A stretch of 64,000 bases of DNA, from positions 186,001 to 250,000 of the forward strand of contig JAEPQO010000002.1 in assembly GCA_017640505.1 (NCBI GenBank), read 5' to 3'. Under the pieces are notes generated by a model. The model searched no databases. It was not told where the DNA came from and worked only from the letters and a program-made list of their open reading frames with translations. This stretch comes from Rhodospirillales bacterium. GTDB lineage: Bacteria > Pseudomonadota > Alphaproteobacteria > Rhodospirillales > Casp-alpha2. Position numbers and translations under genes: made by a program. This document shows, piece by piece, positions 38,382 to 46,739 of this stretch (position 1 is the stretch's first letter; each line of letters begins with the position of its first letter).

Positions 38382-39596
38382 TCAGATGATCCCGTCTTCG
38401 CGCAGCTTGGCGAGTTCGTCGGCATCCATGCCGAGGACTTCGCTCAGCACGTCGTCCGTGTGCTCGCCGATGGTCGGCGGTGCCAGCCGCGCCGTCGTCG
38501 GCGTCCCGGACATCTTGATCGGGCTGTTGATCAGCGGCACCTTGGCGCCGGTCGCCGGTTGATCCATCTCGATCTTCATGTTGCGCGCCAGCACGTGTTC
38601 GTTGGCGAACACCTGGTCCAGTTTCCAGATCGGGCCGCAGCTGACCGAATTTGCCTCCAGTTCCTTGAGCCAGAAATCCATCGGTTTGGCGGCGATCTTT
38701 TCACGCAGGATCGGGATCAGCTTGTCCCGGTTCTTGAGCCGCATGCCGTTGGTCGCGTACTCGGGGTCCTCGGCAAGTTCCTCGCATTCGGCGACCTTGC
38801 AGAAACGCTGGAACTGGCCGTCGTTGCCGACCGCGAGGATGATCGCACCGTCTGAGGTCTCGAATGCCTGATACGGCACGATGTTCGGATGCGCGTTACC
38901 GAGGCGTTTCGGGTTTTCGCCCGTCGCCAGGTAGTTCATCCCCATGATGGTCGAGAACGCGACCATGACGTCGAGCATGCCGATGTCGATGTGCTGCCCC
39001 TCGCCCGTCACTTCACGGTGACGCAATGCGGCGTTGATCGAAACGGCGGCATACATGCCGGCCATCAGGTCGGCGACCGGCACGGCGGCCTTCATCGGTT
39101 CGCCGTCGGGCTCGCCCGTCAGGCTCATGAACCCGCTCATGCCCTGGATCAGGACGTCATAGCCGGGCCGCTTCGCATACGGACCGGAGTTGCCGAAACC
39201 GGTGATCGAGCAATAGATCAGGCCCGGGAATTCGTCCTTCAGGTCATCGTAGCCGAGGCCGTACTTGGCAAGGCCGCCGGTCTTGAAGTTCTCGACCAGG
39301 ACGTGCGAGGTGCCGATCAGTTTTTTTGCCAGCGCCTGCCCCTCGGGCTTGGAGATATCCAGTGTGACGGAGCGCTTGTTGCGGTTGGCAGCGCAGAAAT
39401 AGGCGGCTTCCGACGTGTCTTCGCCGTCGGCGCCCTTGATATACGGCGGCGCGAACTTGCGCGTGTCGTCACCGGCGCCGGCGCGCTCGATCTTGATGAC
39501 GTCGGCGCCGAGATCGCCAAGCATTTGCGTGCAGCTCGGACCCGCGAGAATACGGGTGAGGTCGAAAACGCGGATACCTTCCAACGGTCCGGGCAT
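38382..39596 (-). CDS. Class III (CaiB/Frc-type) CoA transferase
   Basis: Transfers CoA between carboxylic acids through an aspartyl-CoA intermediate. The 404-aa protein starts PLEGIRVFDLTRILAGPSCT and shows GLGYDDLKDEFPGLIYCSIT, GYDVLIQGMSG and the catalytic Asp in VPVADLMAGMYAA. The start is the ATG at 39596; an upstream in-frame start lacks similarity. It forms a two-gene unit with the hydrolase and faces the MFS gene, suggesting an uptake-and-activation module for a small carboxylate. Confidence 0.88.
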   Translation of the reverse strand: MPGPLEGIRVFDLTRILAGPSCTQMLGDLGADVIKIERAGAGDDTRKFAPPYIKGADGEDTSEAAYFCAANRNKRSVTLDISKPEGQALAKKLIGTSHVLVENFKTGGLAKYGLGYDDLKDEFPGLIYCSITGFGNSGPYAKRPGYDVLIQGMSGFMSLTGEPDGEPMKAAVPVADLMAGMYAAVSINAALRHREVTGEGQHIDIGMLDVMVAFSTIMGMNYLATGENPKRLGNAHPNIVPYQAFETSDGAIILAVGNDGQFQRFCKVAECEELAEDPEYATNGMRLKNRDKLIPILREKIAAKPMDFWLKELEANSVSCGPIWKLDQVFANEHVLARNMKIEMDQPATGAKVPLINSPIKMSGTPTTARLAPPTIGEHTDDVLSEVLGMDADELAKLREDGII

Positions 39597-39678
39597 TGAT
39601 GGTAACTCCCTAAGTGTTTTTATTCGTGGTCCGTTCTTAGCATGCAGGGTCCGGCGATCAAGACTCTGGCATACCAAG

Positions 39679-40389
39679 CTATCCGCGGAAACGCTCGGCT
39701 AAACGCCGCCGGGCCGCAGGTAAATCGGCATCGCGATGTTGAAATACATGGTTTTCCAGAAAATACCCGGTCAGTTGCAGGCCGCCCGCGATATCGGCGT
39801 CGGCATTGCTGTCGAGCAGAAACGCGGGCAACGGCAAAAGTCGTTCCTTGTAAGGCCCGGCGGCGGCGGTCGAGACCGCCCTGCCCGTGCGTGGTGATAC
39901 GTATGTCAGATCGTCCGTCGTACCTGTCGCCGCGCAATGCGCCAGATCGAGCCCGAAGCCAAGTTCCGCCAGCAGGCCGATTTCCCATTTCACGTAGATC
40001 ACGGGCCAGACCGTATCGTCGCCAAGCGAGGTCAGGAGGACTTCGAGCCCGTCGAGCACCGCCGGATGCGCCTGGCGTTCCGGCAATGCGGCTTCGATCA
40101 GTGCACAGGCCGACGTCAGCGCGGCAAGCTTGCGCGCGTCACTGAGCGCCATTGCTGCATAAGCCGTGACAGGCTCCACCGTGTAGGTGCCGAGGTGCTC
40201 CGGCAGGCGCGCGTGCCAGCGGGCCTGCACCTTGTTGCCGGGCTGCAGGATGCCGCTCATGCGTTTGCCGCCGCCGCCGCGCACGAGGCCGGCATGGCGG
40301 CCGTGCGTCCGCGTCAGCACGTTGACGATCGCCGACGTCTCGCCGTGTTTGCGGACACTGAGAATGATGCCGTTGTCCTGCCAGTCCAT
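39679..40389 (-). CDS. recO: DNA repair protein RecO
   Basis: Recombination mediator that loads RecA with RecR. The 236-aa protein has the N-terminal OB-fold (MDWQDNGIILSVRKHGETSA, VNVLTRTHGRHAGLVRGG) and a helical C-terminal part containing LAELGFGLDLAHCAATG. Alphaproteobacterial RecO is usually just downstream of era; here about 6.8 kb of other genes separate them. Confidence 0.94.
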   Translation of the reverse strand: MDWQDNGIILSVRKHGETSAIVNVLTRTHGRHAGLVRGGGGKRMSGILQPGNKVQARWHARLPEHLGTYTVEPVTAYAAMALSDARKLAALTSACALIEAALPERQAHPAVLDGLEVLLTSLGDDTVWPVIYVKWEIGLLAELGFGLDLAHCAATGTTDDLTYVSPRTGRAVSTAAAGPYKERLLPLPAFLLDSNADADIAGGLQLTGYFLENHVFQHRDADLPAARRRLAERFRG

Positions 40390-40525
40390 AGGCGGAGTTT
40401 ATGATGTGGCCGGGTGGATGACGATACCCATTGGTCACTGCCCTGCGCGTGATTTGTCACACCGACAATTTAACCGTTGAAGCTTTGCCGCGCGGGCCAC
40501 AGATTGCCCGGAGAGGAGACCCATC

Positions 40526-41650
40526 ATGAGCGACGACAGTTTCAAGGATCCCGCCACCATTGCCGCCTCTATGGTCGGTATTTCCGATATGGACACCGGC
40601 GACGTGGCGCCGCACGTCAAGCCGGCGACGACCTACAAGTACGGTCAGGGCTATGTCTATTACCGCGACAAGGGGCCGGGCATGGAAGACACCGAAGAAG
40701 TGCTGAATCGGCTCGAGGGCGGCGACGGCGCCATGGTGTTCGCGTCAGGTATGGCGGCGGCGACGTCCCTGCTGATGTCGCTCGGTCCCGGTGCGCACGT
40801 CATCGCCCCCGAAACTATGTACTGGTTCCTGAGGAACTGGATGCTTAAGGATGCGCCCGATTTCGGGCTCACGGTCTCGCTCTATCCGAACGGTGACCTG
40901 GACGCCATGAAAGCGGCGATCCGGCCCGGTGAGACCAAGGCCGTCTGGGCCGAAACGCCGGCCAACCCCGATTGGTCGATTACCGATATCGCGGGGGCGG
41001 CGGAGATTGCCCATGCGGCCGGCGCAAAGCTGTTCATCGATTCGACAGTGGCGCCGCCTGTCGTGACGCGGCCGCTCGAGTTGGGTGCCGATGTGGTCAT
41101 GCATTCCGCGACCAAATACCTGAACGGGCATTCGGACGTGCTGGCCGGTGCGCTGATTACGCGAGAAAAGGACGATCTTTGGGCAAAGGTCCACCACGCC
41201 CGGGCGAGCATGGGCCCAACCCTCGGCGCGTTCGAGAGCTGGTTACTGCTGCGCGGTCTGCGTACGCTCGATGTCCGCATGCAGCGCCATTCCGAAAACG
41301 CGATGCGCGTTGCAGAGGCGATGCTCGGCAACCCCGCGGTCTCGCACGTGCTCTATCCGGGGCTTCCGGATCATCCCGGGCATGCGGTCGCGGCGAAACA
41401 GATGACGGGCTTCAGCGGCATGATGTCGATCCGCCTTTCGGGCGGCCCGGAAGCGGCCGCACGTGCCGTCGAACGCACCAAACTATTCCGCAATGCGACC
41501 TCGCTCGGCGGGACGGAAAGTCTGATCGAGCATCGCGGCCCGGTCGAAGGTCCGGAAAGTCCGACGCCGCAGGATCTGCTGAGACTGTCCGTCGGGCTGG
41601 AAAATGCACGTGATCTGATCGACGATCTGGAACAGGCTCTGGGTCAGTAA
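40526..41650 (+). CDS. Cystathionine gamma-synthase-family PLP enzyme
   Basis: A 374-aa Cys/Met-metabolism PLP enzyme. PLP lysine is Lys197 in VVMHSATKYLNGHSD; other family motifs are YYRDKGPGMEDTEE, LEGGDGAMVFASGMAA and GGTESLIEHRG. The usual N-terminal sequence is atypical, and the reaction (gamma-synthase, beta- or gamma-lyase) cannot be read from the sequence alone. GGAGAGGAGACC precedes the ATG. A cupin gene follows after 22 bp and may be cotranscribed. Confidence 0.82.
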   Translation: MSDDSFKDPATIAASMVGISDMDTGDVAPHVKPATTYKYGQGYVYYRDKGPGMEDTEEVLNRLEGGDGAMVFASGMAAATSLLMSLGPGAHVIAPETMYWFLRNWMLKDAPDFGLTVSLYPNGDLDAMKAAIRPGETKAVWAETPANPDWSITDIAGAAEIAHAAGAKLFIDSTVAPPVVTRPLELGADVVMHSATKYLNGHSDVLAGALITREKDDLWAKVHHARASMGPTLGAFESWLLLRGLRTLDVRMQRHSENAMRVAEAMLGNPAVSHVLYPGLPDHPGHAVAAKQMTGFSGMMSIRLSGGPEAAARAVERTKLFRNATSLGGTESLIEHRGPVEGPESPTPQDLLRLSVGLENARDLIDDLEQALGQ

Positions 41651-41672
41651 TCGTTTGCGAAAGGAAATCTCG

Positions 41673-42083
41673 ATGCGCGTCCCTTGTCTTCTTCCGGTCT
41701 TGTTTGCCCTTGCGCTCGTTGGTGTTCCGACATCAGTGACTGCTGCCGACGCTCCGACGACGCCGAAAGGTGTCAGCAGCGCGGTCACGGGGACGGTCCC
41801 GTTGGGCGGCATGTTCCAAAGCTCGGACGGGCTGCAAATGCGTGCCCGTGAAGTGACGATCGAGCCGGGCGGCTGGATTCCGGTCCATACGCACAAGAGC
41901 CGGCCGGAAATGGTTTACCTGCTGGAAGGCGAAGTCACCGATCACGTTGTCAGCGAGGGCCGCAAGGCCCGCGGCACCGCCGGCATGACGATGACCGTGC
42001 AGGAGGGCGTCACGCACTGGATCGAGAACACCGGTGGTGTCACTGTCCGTGCAATCGTCGTTGATATCATACCCGTGAAATGA
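41673..42083 (+). CDS. Exported cupin-domain protein
   Basis: A 136-aa protein with a signal peptide (LLPVLFALALVGVPTSVTAADA) and one cupin domain: WIPVHTHKSRPEMVYLLEGEV supplies the His/Glu metal ligands and VTHWIENTGG the second motif. It is therefore a probable periplasmic metal-binding cupin of unknown substrate. I use the ATG at 41673 (AAGGA upstream). It follows the PLP enzyme gene closely. Confidence 0.78.
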   Translation: MRVPCLLPVLFALALVGVPTSVTAADAPTTPKGVSSAVTGTVPLGGMFQSSDGLQMRAREVTIEPGGWIPVHTHKSRPEMVYLLEGEVTDHVVSEGRKARGTAGMTMTVQEGVTHWIENTGGVTVRAIVVDIIPVK

Positions 42084-42198
42084 CGCCGTAAACCGGGTCG
42101 CGTCCGGGTGTGCGGGCATTGTTATAAATCAATGCGATGGGCCAGTGCTTGGCGCTATTATCACCAGACAGTAGAACTGTTTGTGGAACCGGCAGAAA

Positions 42199-43845
42199 AT
42201 GGCCGACCGGCAAGACGACGCGCCTGAAAAACCGCAGCGGCATGGCGATGACGGCGAGCACCGGCATGCCGACGACGTTGCCCGGCAGGTTGCCGACGAT
42301 CTGGGGCCGCTCGCGGAGCCAGCCACGCCCTCGCTTTCCCCATCGGTCGAGCAAACGCATCTTGCCGACGACACGCCGCCCGAGGACGAGGACCTCATTT
42401 ACAGCGCGGTACACCAGGGCGCCTACCTGACCGACGAGGAGATCATGTCGGACATGCCGAACGAGCCCGCAGCGCCCGCGGATGCATCGTTCGACATGCG
42501 CCGCCCGGAGACGGAAGAACCGGCATCGCACGCGCTCCCGCCAAGATCGGAACTTTCCGCCGATGTTGATGATTACGCGGAAGGTATCGCACGCGAGACG
42601 GAATACGGGCGTTTCGAACTGACCGGCAGCGACGAGGAAACCGCGGAAGACGGGGAAGAAACGCCGCCATTCGAGGGGGCACGCGAAGCTGTTGCCACTG
42701 AAACGGGATTAGCCGTTGGTTCGGCATTTGATGATCGAGCTGCCGCGCAGGAGGCGCCCGAAAAAGCGAGTAGCCCCACGGACGTAACCGAGCCGACCGG
42801 GGCAACCCAGCCGACCTACCCAACTGCGCCGACCACACCTACGACGCCGACAACACCGACAACGCCAACCACGCCCACGACACCGACAACGCCAACCACG
42901 CCGACCACACCGACAACGCCTACCTACCCGACCGCGCCGACGACACCGACGGCGCCGACGGAACCAGCAACGCCCACGCAACCCCCGGACCTTCCTGAAG
43001 TCACGGGCAGTGACGGTGACGACAATGTTCAGGGTACGAAGGATTCCGAAGCCATCGTCGGTATGGATGGCGATGACCGGCTGAATGCGAAAGGCGGTGA
43101 TGACTGGATGGACGGTGGCGCCGGAGCAGACCAACTGACCGGCGGTTCGGGGAATGATGTCCTGATCGGTGGCGAAGGTAATGACGACCTAGATGGAAAA
43201 GGCGGTAACGACGAGCTTTACGGGGATGCCGGCGACGACGTTTTGCAGGGCGGTACGGGTGACGACCTGATGTACGGCGGTGACGGCAATGACGACATCT
43301 CGGGCGACGGCGGTAACGACCGGATCTGGGGCGGTGCCGGTGCGGATACCATTTCCGGCGGCACGGGGATGGATGAAATCATGGGCGGTGCCGGTGACGA
43401 TCAAATTTCCGGTGACGGTGACAACGATGCGATGTGGGGCGGCGACGGCGCCGATACCATCGATGGAGGTGCCGGTGATGACCTGTTCTACGGCGAGGCC
43501 GGCAACGACGTGATGACCGGGGGCGGCGGCGACGATGTTTTCTACGGCGGCGCCGGCGACGATATCGCGTCGGGCGATGCCGGGAACGACCTGTTCGTCT
43601 TCGGCTATGACAGTGGCAGTGACCACTTCGCCGGCGGTTCGGGATGGGCCGACACGATCCAGCTTGAAGGAATCGACGTCGGCCCCGATGACGGCGTGTG
43701 GACGCTGGAAGTCGATGGCGATGTAGGATGGGAAGAAGTGGATATGGGGCTGGTCTTCGAGGAAAGCGCCAGCGGACGCATCGAACTTGCCGACGGCTCG
43801 GAACTGACGTTCGAAGACGTCGATGAAATTTCCTGGGGTGGTTAG
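42199..43845 (+). CDS. RTX-repeat calcium-binding protein with Pro-Thr linker
   Basis: A 548-aa acidic protein with three parts. An N-terminal ~200 residues are charged, without signal peptide. A Pro-Thr linker (about 202-261; see the repeat entry) follows. Then come about 20 RTX nonapeptides (GGxGxDxxx, e.g. GGSGNDVLIGGEGNDDL), which form calcium-bound beta-rolls, and a short C-terminal domain ending [13 protein letters not shown]. Such proteins are usually exported by type I secretion through a C-terminal signal, but no secretion genes adjoin it. ATG 42199 is my choice; TTG 42181 is possible. Its stop overlaps the opposed cupin's. Confidence 0.85.
   Translation: MADRQDDAPEKPQRHGDDGEHRHADDVARQVADDLGPLAEPATPSLSPSVEQTHLADDTPPEDEDLIYSAVHQGAYLTDEEIMSDMPNEPAAPADASFDMRRPETEEPASHALPPRSELSADVDDYAEGIARETEYGRFELTGSDEETAEDGEETPPFEGAREAVATETGLAVGSAFDDRAAAQEAPEKASSPTDVTEPTGATQPTYPTAPTTPTTPTTPTTPTTPTTPTTPTTPTTPTTPTYPTAPTTPTAPTEPATPTQPPDLPEVTGSDGDDNVQGTKDSEAIVGMDGDDRLNAKGGDDWMDGGAGADQLTGGSGNDVLIGGEGNDDLDGKGGNDELYGDAGDDVLQGGTGDDLMYGGDGNDDISGDGGNDRIWGGAGADTISGGTGMDEIMGGAGDDQISGDGDNDAMWGGDGADTIDGGAGDDLFYGEAGNDVMTGGGGDDVFYGGAGDDIASGDAGNDLFVFGYDSGSDHFAGGSGWADTIQLEGIDVGPDDGVWTLEVDGDVGWEEVDMGLVFEESASGRIELADGSELTFEDVDEISWGG
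42802..42981 (+). repeat. Tandem Thr-Pro coding repeat inside the RTX gene
   Basis: About 180 bp of imperfect 9-bp units coding for Pro-Thr-Thr or close variants, with flanking PTYPTAPTTP-type variants. Such direct repeats can change length by slippage, so linker length may vary between strains. Confidence 0.85.
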
Positions 43846-44228
43846 CCAGGCGGGTAGTACAGGAATTCCAGCATCACGCAGCCATCGGTCGTGAAAAACG
43901 GGCCGTGCGATACGTGCGGCGGGCGGACGGCATAGGTCCCGGGTTGGAGCGTCTGCGTCTCGTTTCCGGGCGTGCCGATACTGAGCGTGCCGGAAAAGAT
44001 GAACACCTCTTCGCACCAGTCGTGAACCGATAGACCGGGTGAAACCGTGCCCTCTGCCCAGCGCGTGATCCGCGTGACGGCCCCCGACGCATTCTCGAAA
44101 CGTCCCGAAAGGACTTTCGTCTCGATACCCTCGAACCCCTCGACCGCTTCCCAGCCGTCTTCTTCCAGCGCGTTGAAAAATTCGCGGTGCTGCTTGGGGA
44201 ACGACCCGAAGTCCCCGGTGTTCGTCAT
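43842..44228 (-). CDS. Cupin-domain protein next to acpS
   Basis: A 128-aa cupin. It has the [16 protein letters not shown] region (metal-ligand segment) and [15 protein letters not shown]. The ATG at 44228 overlaps the acpS stop (ATGA), so it is translationally coupled to acpS. No signal peptide. Substrate unknown; a sensor or anti-sigma-like cupin is one alternative. Its stop codon overlaps that of the converging RTX gene (TTAG). Confidence 0.78.
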   Translation of the reverse strand: MTNTGDFGSFPKQHREFFNALEEDGWEAVEGFEGIETKVLSGRFENASGAVTRITRWAEGTVSPGLSVHDWCEEVFIFSGTLSIGTPGNETQTLQPGTYAVRPPHVSHGPFFTTDGCVMLEFLYYPPG

Positions 44229-44626
44229 CTCGACGGATCCGCGGAAATGATCACCATGGCGTGCGCCATCGGGTATTCGTCGGTCTGTGAAACATCGACC
44301 TTGGCCGTCATCCCTGGCGGCGTGAGCTTGTCGAGGCGCGCCTTGGCGCCCCCTGTCAGCTGCATGACCGGCTGCCCGGTCGGCAGGTTCTGTACGACCA
44401 TGTCGCGCCAGAAAACGCCCTGGCGGAAGCCGGTACCGAGTGCCTTTGAGCAGGCTTCCTTGGCGGCAAAACTTTGCGCGAAGCTCGATGCCGGGTTCTG
44501 TCGGCGCATGGCCTTCTTGATTTCGTAGTCGTCGAAGAGACGTGCGATGAAACGGTCGCCGAAACGTTCCAGCGTTTTCTCGATCCGCCGGATGTCGCAG
44601 AGATCGGTGCCGATGCCGATAATCAC
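44225..44626 (-). CDS. acpS: Holo-[acyl-carrier-protein] synthase
   Basis: Transfers 4'-phosphopantetheine from CoA to acyl-carrier protein. The 133-aa protein has [20 protein letters not shown] with the metal-binding Asp, and [16 protein letters not shown] with the second acidic ligand. It overlaps pdxJ by 4 bp and the cupin by 4 bp. PdxJ-AcpS is a conserved pair. Confidence 0.95.
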   Translation of the reverse strand: MIIGIGTDLCDIRRIEKTLERFGDRFIARLFDDYEIKKAMRRQNPASSFAQSFAAKEACSKALGTGFRQGVFWRDMVVQNLPTGQPVMQLTGGAKARLDKLTPPGMTAKVDVSQTDEYPMAHAMVIISADPSR

Positions 44627-45378
44627 GCCGAGCGTTCACCCCGCACTTCGGCGCGGGCCTTGTCCATCAGGGAGCGCATGCGGCGGATGGCGCTGTCGAG
44701 GCCGGAGAAGATCGCCTCGCCAATCAGGAAGTGGCCGATGTTGAGCTCCACCACATTGGGGATCGCCGCAACGGGACCGACGGTGTCGAAGGTCAGACCG
44801 TGCCCGGCATGGCATTCCAGCCCGAAATCGTCGGTCGAGGCAGCAGCTTCGATGATACGCTTCAGTTCCGTCGCGCGGTCTTCGCCAGACAGGTCGCAAT
44901 AGCGGCCCGTATGCAGCTCGACGATGTCTGCGCCGAGCTTGGCGCACGCTTCGAGCTGTTTCGGGTCGGGTTCGACGAACAGCGAGACGCGGATCCCCTT
45001 CTCCTTGAGCGCACCGACGACCGGCTCCAGCGTCTTGAAGCCGCCGGCAACATCAAGGCCGCCTTCGGTCGTCCGTTCCTCGCGCTTTTCAGGGACGATG
45101 CAGGCCGCGTTCGGCTTATGGCGAAGCGCGATGGCCAGCATTTCATCGGTTGCCGCCATCTCAAGGTTGAGCGGCAGGACGATGGCGTCCATCAGACGTT
45201 CGATGTCGCCGTCGGAGATGTGTCTGCGGTCCTCGCGCAGATGCGCGGTGATACCGTCGGCCCCGGCCTTCTCCGCCAGCTTGGCGGCATGGACGGGATC
45301 CGGATGGATGCCGCCGCGGGCGTTCCGGATGGTGGCCACGTGGTCAATATTGACGCCGAGACGAAGTGCGTTGCTCAT
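44623..45378 (-). CDS. pdxJ: Pyridoxine 5'-phosphate synthase PdxJ
   Basis: Closes the pyridoxine ring in vitamin B6 synthesis. The 251-aa TIM barrel has [29 protein letters not shown], and [11 protein letters not shown] start at the ATG at 45378; the open frame runs farther upstream but matches the antisense of the DUF2062 gene. It overlaps the DUF2062 gene by 4 bp upstream and acpS by 4 bp downstream. Confidence 0.96.
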   Translation of the reverse strand: MSNALRLGVNIDHVATIRNARGGIHPDPVHAAKLAEKAGADGITAHLREDRRHISDGDIERLMDAIVLPLNLEMAATDEMLAIALRHKPNAACIVPEKREERTTEGGLDVAGGFKTLEPVVGALKEKGIRVSLFVEPDPKQLEACAKLGADIVELHTGRYCDLSGEDRATELKRIIEAAASTDDFGLECHAGHGLTFDTVGPVAAIPNVVELNIGHFLIGEAIFSGLDSAIRRMRSLMDKARAEVRGERSA

Positions 45379-45995
45379 GCCGCCTCTCCGTGTTTCTGCG
45401 GTAGGCCGTCGACCAATTCGACGGCGCGCGCCTGACGGCGCGCCTGTGCGGCTATTTTGTAGCGTTCGATCACTGGTTTCAGCAAAAGGAAAAACGTTAC
45501 CCACACAATTACCGACGTCGGGATGGCGGATGCCAGCATAGGCGTGAGGACCGGCATGGCGTGTTCGCCGATATAGCCCCAATCGCCGCGCAGTGTCGCT
45601 TCGGTGATGGTACCGAAGAGCGCGGAGAAATCCATCGCTTCCGCATCGACGCCCTTTTGTCCGAAGCCCATGGCGACGCCGGACTTGTAGAGCCAGATCC
45701 AGATGAACGGGAACGTCCACGGGTTGCCGACGACGGTGCCGATGATGGCGGCGACGATACTGCAGCGCGACAGCCAGGCGCCGAAGGCGGAAAGGAGGAT
45801 GTGTAGTCCGATGAATGGAGTGAACGACATCGCCGCGCCCCAGGCGAAGCCGCCGGCGATGGCATAGCCTGAGCCCGGCAGACGGCCGATGCGGAAAAGC
45901 AGGTATCTCAGCGAACGGCGCCAACCCATTTCCGGCCACACGCTGGCGATGGCCTTTCTATGTACGGGTATGGGTGTGCGGCGCCTGAATAACAT
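45375..45995 (-). CDS. DUF2062 membrane protein
   Basis: A 206-aa protein of the DUF2062 family with three or four hydrophobic segments: SGYAIAGGFAWGAAMSFTPF, LLSAFGAWLSRCSIVAAIIG, the VGNPWTFPFIWIWLY motif, and a late helix with WVTFFLLLKPVIERY. No function is established. It begins a DUF2062-pdxJ-acpS-cupin operon with 4-bp overlaps, a common arrangement in alphaproteobacteria. Confidence 0.85.
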   Translation of the reverse strand: MLFRRRTPIPVHRKAIASVWPEMGWRRSLRYLLFRIGRLPGSGYAIAGGFAWGAAMSFTPFIGLHILLSAFGAWLSRCSIVAAIIGTVVGNPWTFPFIWIWLYKSGVAMGFGQKGVDAEAMDFSALFGTITEATLRGDWGYIGEHAMPVLTPMLASAIPTSVIVWVTFFLLLKPVIERYKIAAQARRQARAVELVDGLPQKHGEAA

Positions 45996-46046
45996 AACAA
46001 AACCGTAGCGATTGCCGCGGACCTTGGAAAGAAACGTTTTAGTGAA

Positions 46047-46739
46047 CTAGCGACGGAGCGTGAGGGTATCGCCCTCGACCGAGAACGATGTCAGCCGCTC
46101 AAGGAAGCTCATGCCGAGAAGAGAGCCGCCGAGGCCGTCGTTCATAACGGCAGCGCGCACGTCCGTAACAACGAGGTTGCCAATGGCAAGGCGTGCGATC
46201 CGCACCGGTGCGCCGAAGGCCGTGCCGTTTGCCGTCTCGAACCGTTGCGAGAATTTGAGTTCGTCCGGGCGTAGCCCCGCACGCTCTGCATCGTCGCGGG
46301 TTAGCACGACGACGCTGGCGCCGGTATCGACGAGGAACTGCACACGTGCGCCGTTGACTTCAGCCGAGACGTTGAAATGGCCGTCGCTGCCGCGCCTCAG
46401 GGTGATCTCCCCCGCCCCGCTGTCAATCGCGCGAGACGGTACAAGCGCCCCGGCCAGCCTGGAGCCGATGGCGGCAAAATCGTCCTTGAGTGTATACCCG
46501 GTGACAAGAACTAGGCCGATCATCACCCAGATGAACGTGGCCTTCAGCGCGCCTTTCAGGTTGAGCCGTGGTGACAGCACAAGCCCGGCCCCGATCAGCA
46601 CCATCAGGGCGAACGCCCGCACCAGGTTAGCCTGGTCGATATCGCTTTCGAGCGAGCCCGGAAACATGTCGGCCAGAAACCAGATCAACGCAGCGATGCC
46701 GACACACCCGACCAGCAAAATGAGAACGCGCGGACTCAT
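46047..46739 (-). CDS. Membrane-anchored retropepsin-like aspartic protease (TIGR02281 type)
   Basis: A 230-aa protein with three N-terminal hydrophobic helices (about 4-23, 40-57, 68-83) then a single-chain retropepsin-like domain with FLVDTGASVVVLTRDDAERAG; DTGAS carries the catalytic Asp. Clan AA domains of this family work as dimers, and substrates are unknown. The start codon adjoins the stop of the Sel1-repeat gene, so the two are cotranscribed. Confidence 0.85.
   Translation of the reverse strand: MSPRVLILLVGCVGIAALIWFLADMFPGSLESDIDQANLVRAFALMVLIGAGLVLSPRLNLKGALKATFIWVMIGLVLVTGYTLKDDFAAIGSRLAGALVPSRAIDSGAGEITLRRGSDGHFNVSAEVNGARVQFLVDTGASVVVLTRDDAERAGLRPDELKFSQRFETANGTAFGAPVRIARLAIGNLVVTDVRAAVMNDGLGGSLLGMSFLERLTSFSVEGDTLTLRR

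Noticed and set aside
42802-42981. CRISPR-like or satellite array
   Set aside because: The units are 9 bp, contiguous and in frame with a Pro-Thr linker, so they are coding repeats with no spacers.
43189-44016. 275-codon open frame on the minus strand
   Set aside because: Antisense to the RTX repeats, which generate long open frames by their codon regularity; the RTX frame is clearly the coding one.
45379-45939. Upstream extension of the pdxJ frame
   Set aside because: The extension overlaps the DUF2062 gene in another frame and lacks PdxJ similarity; the ATG at 45378 matches the family start.
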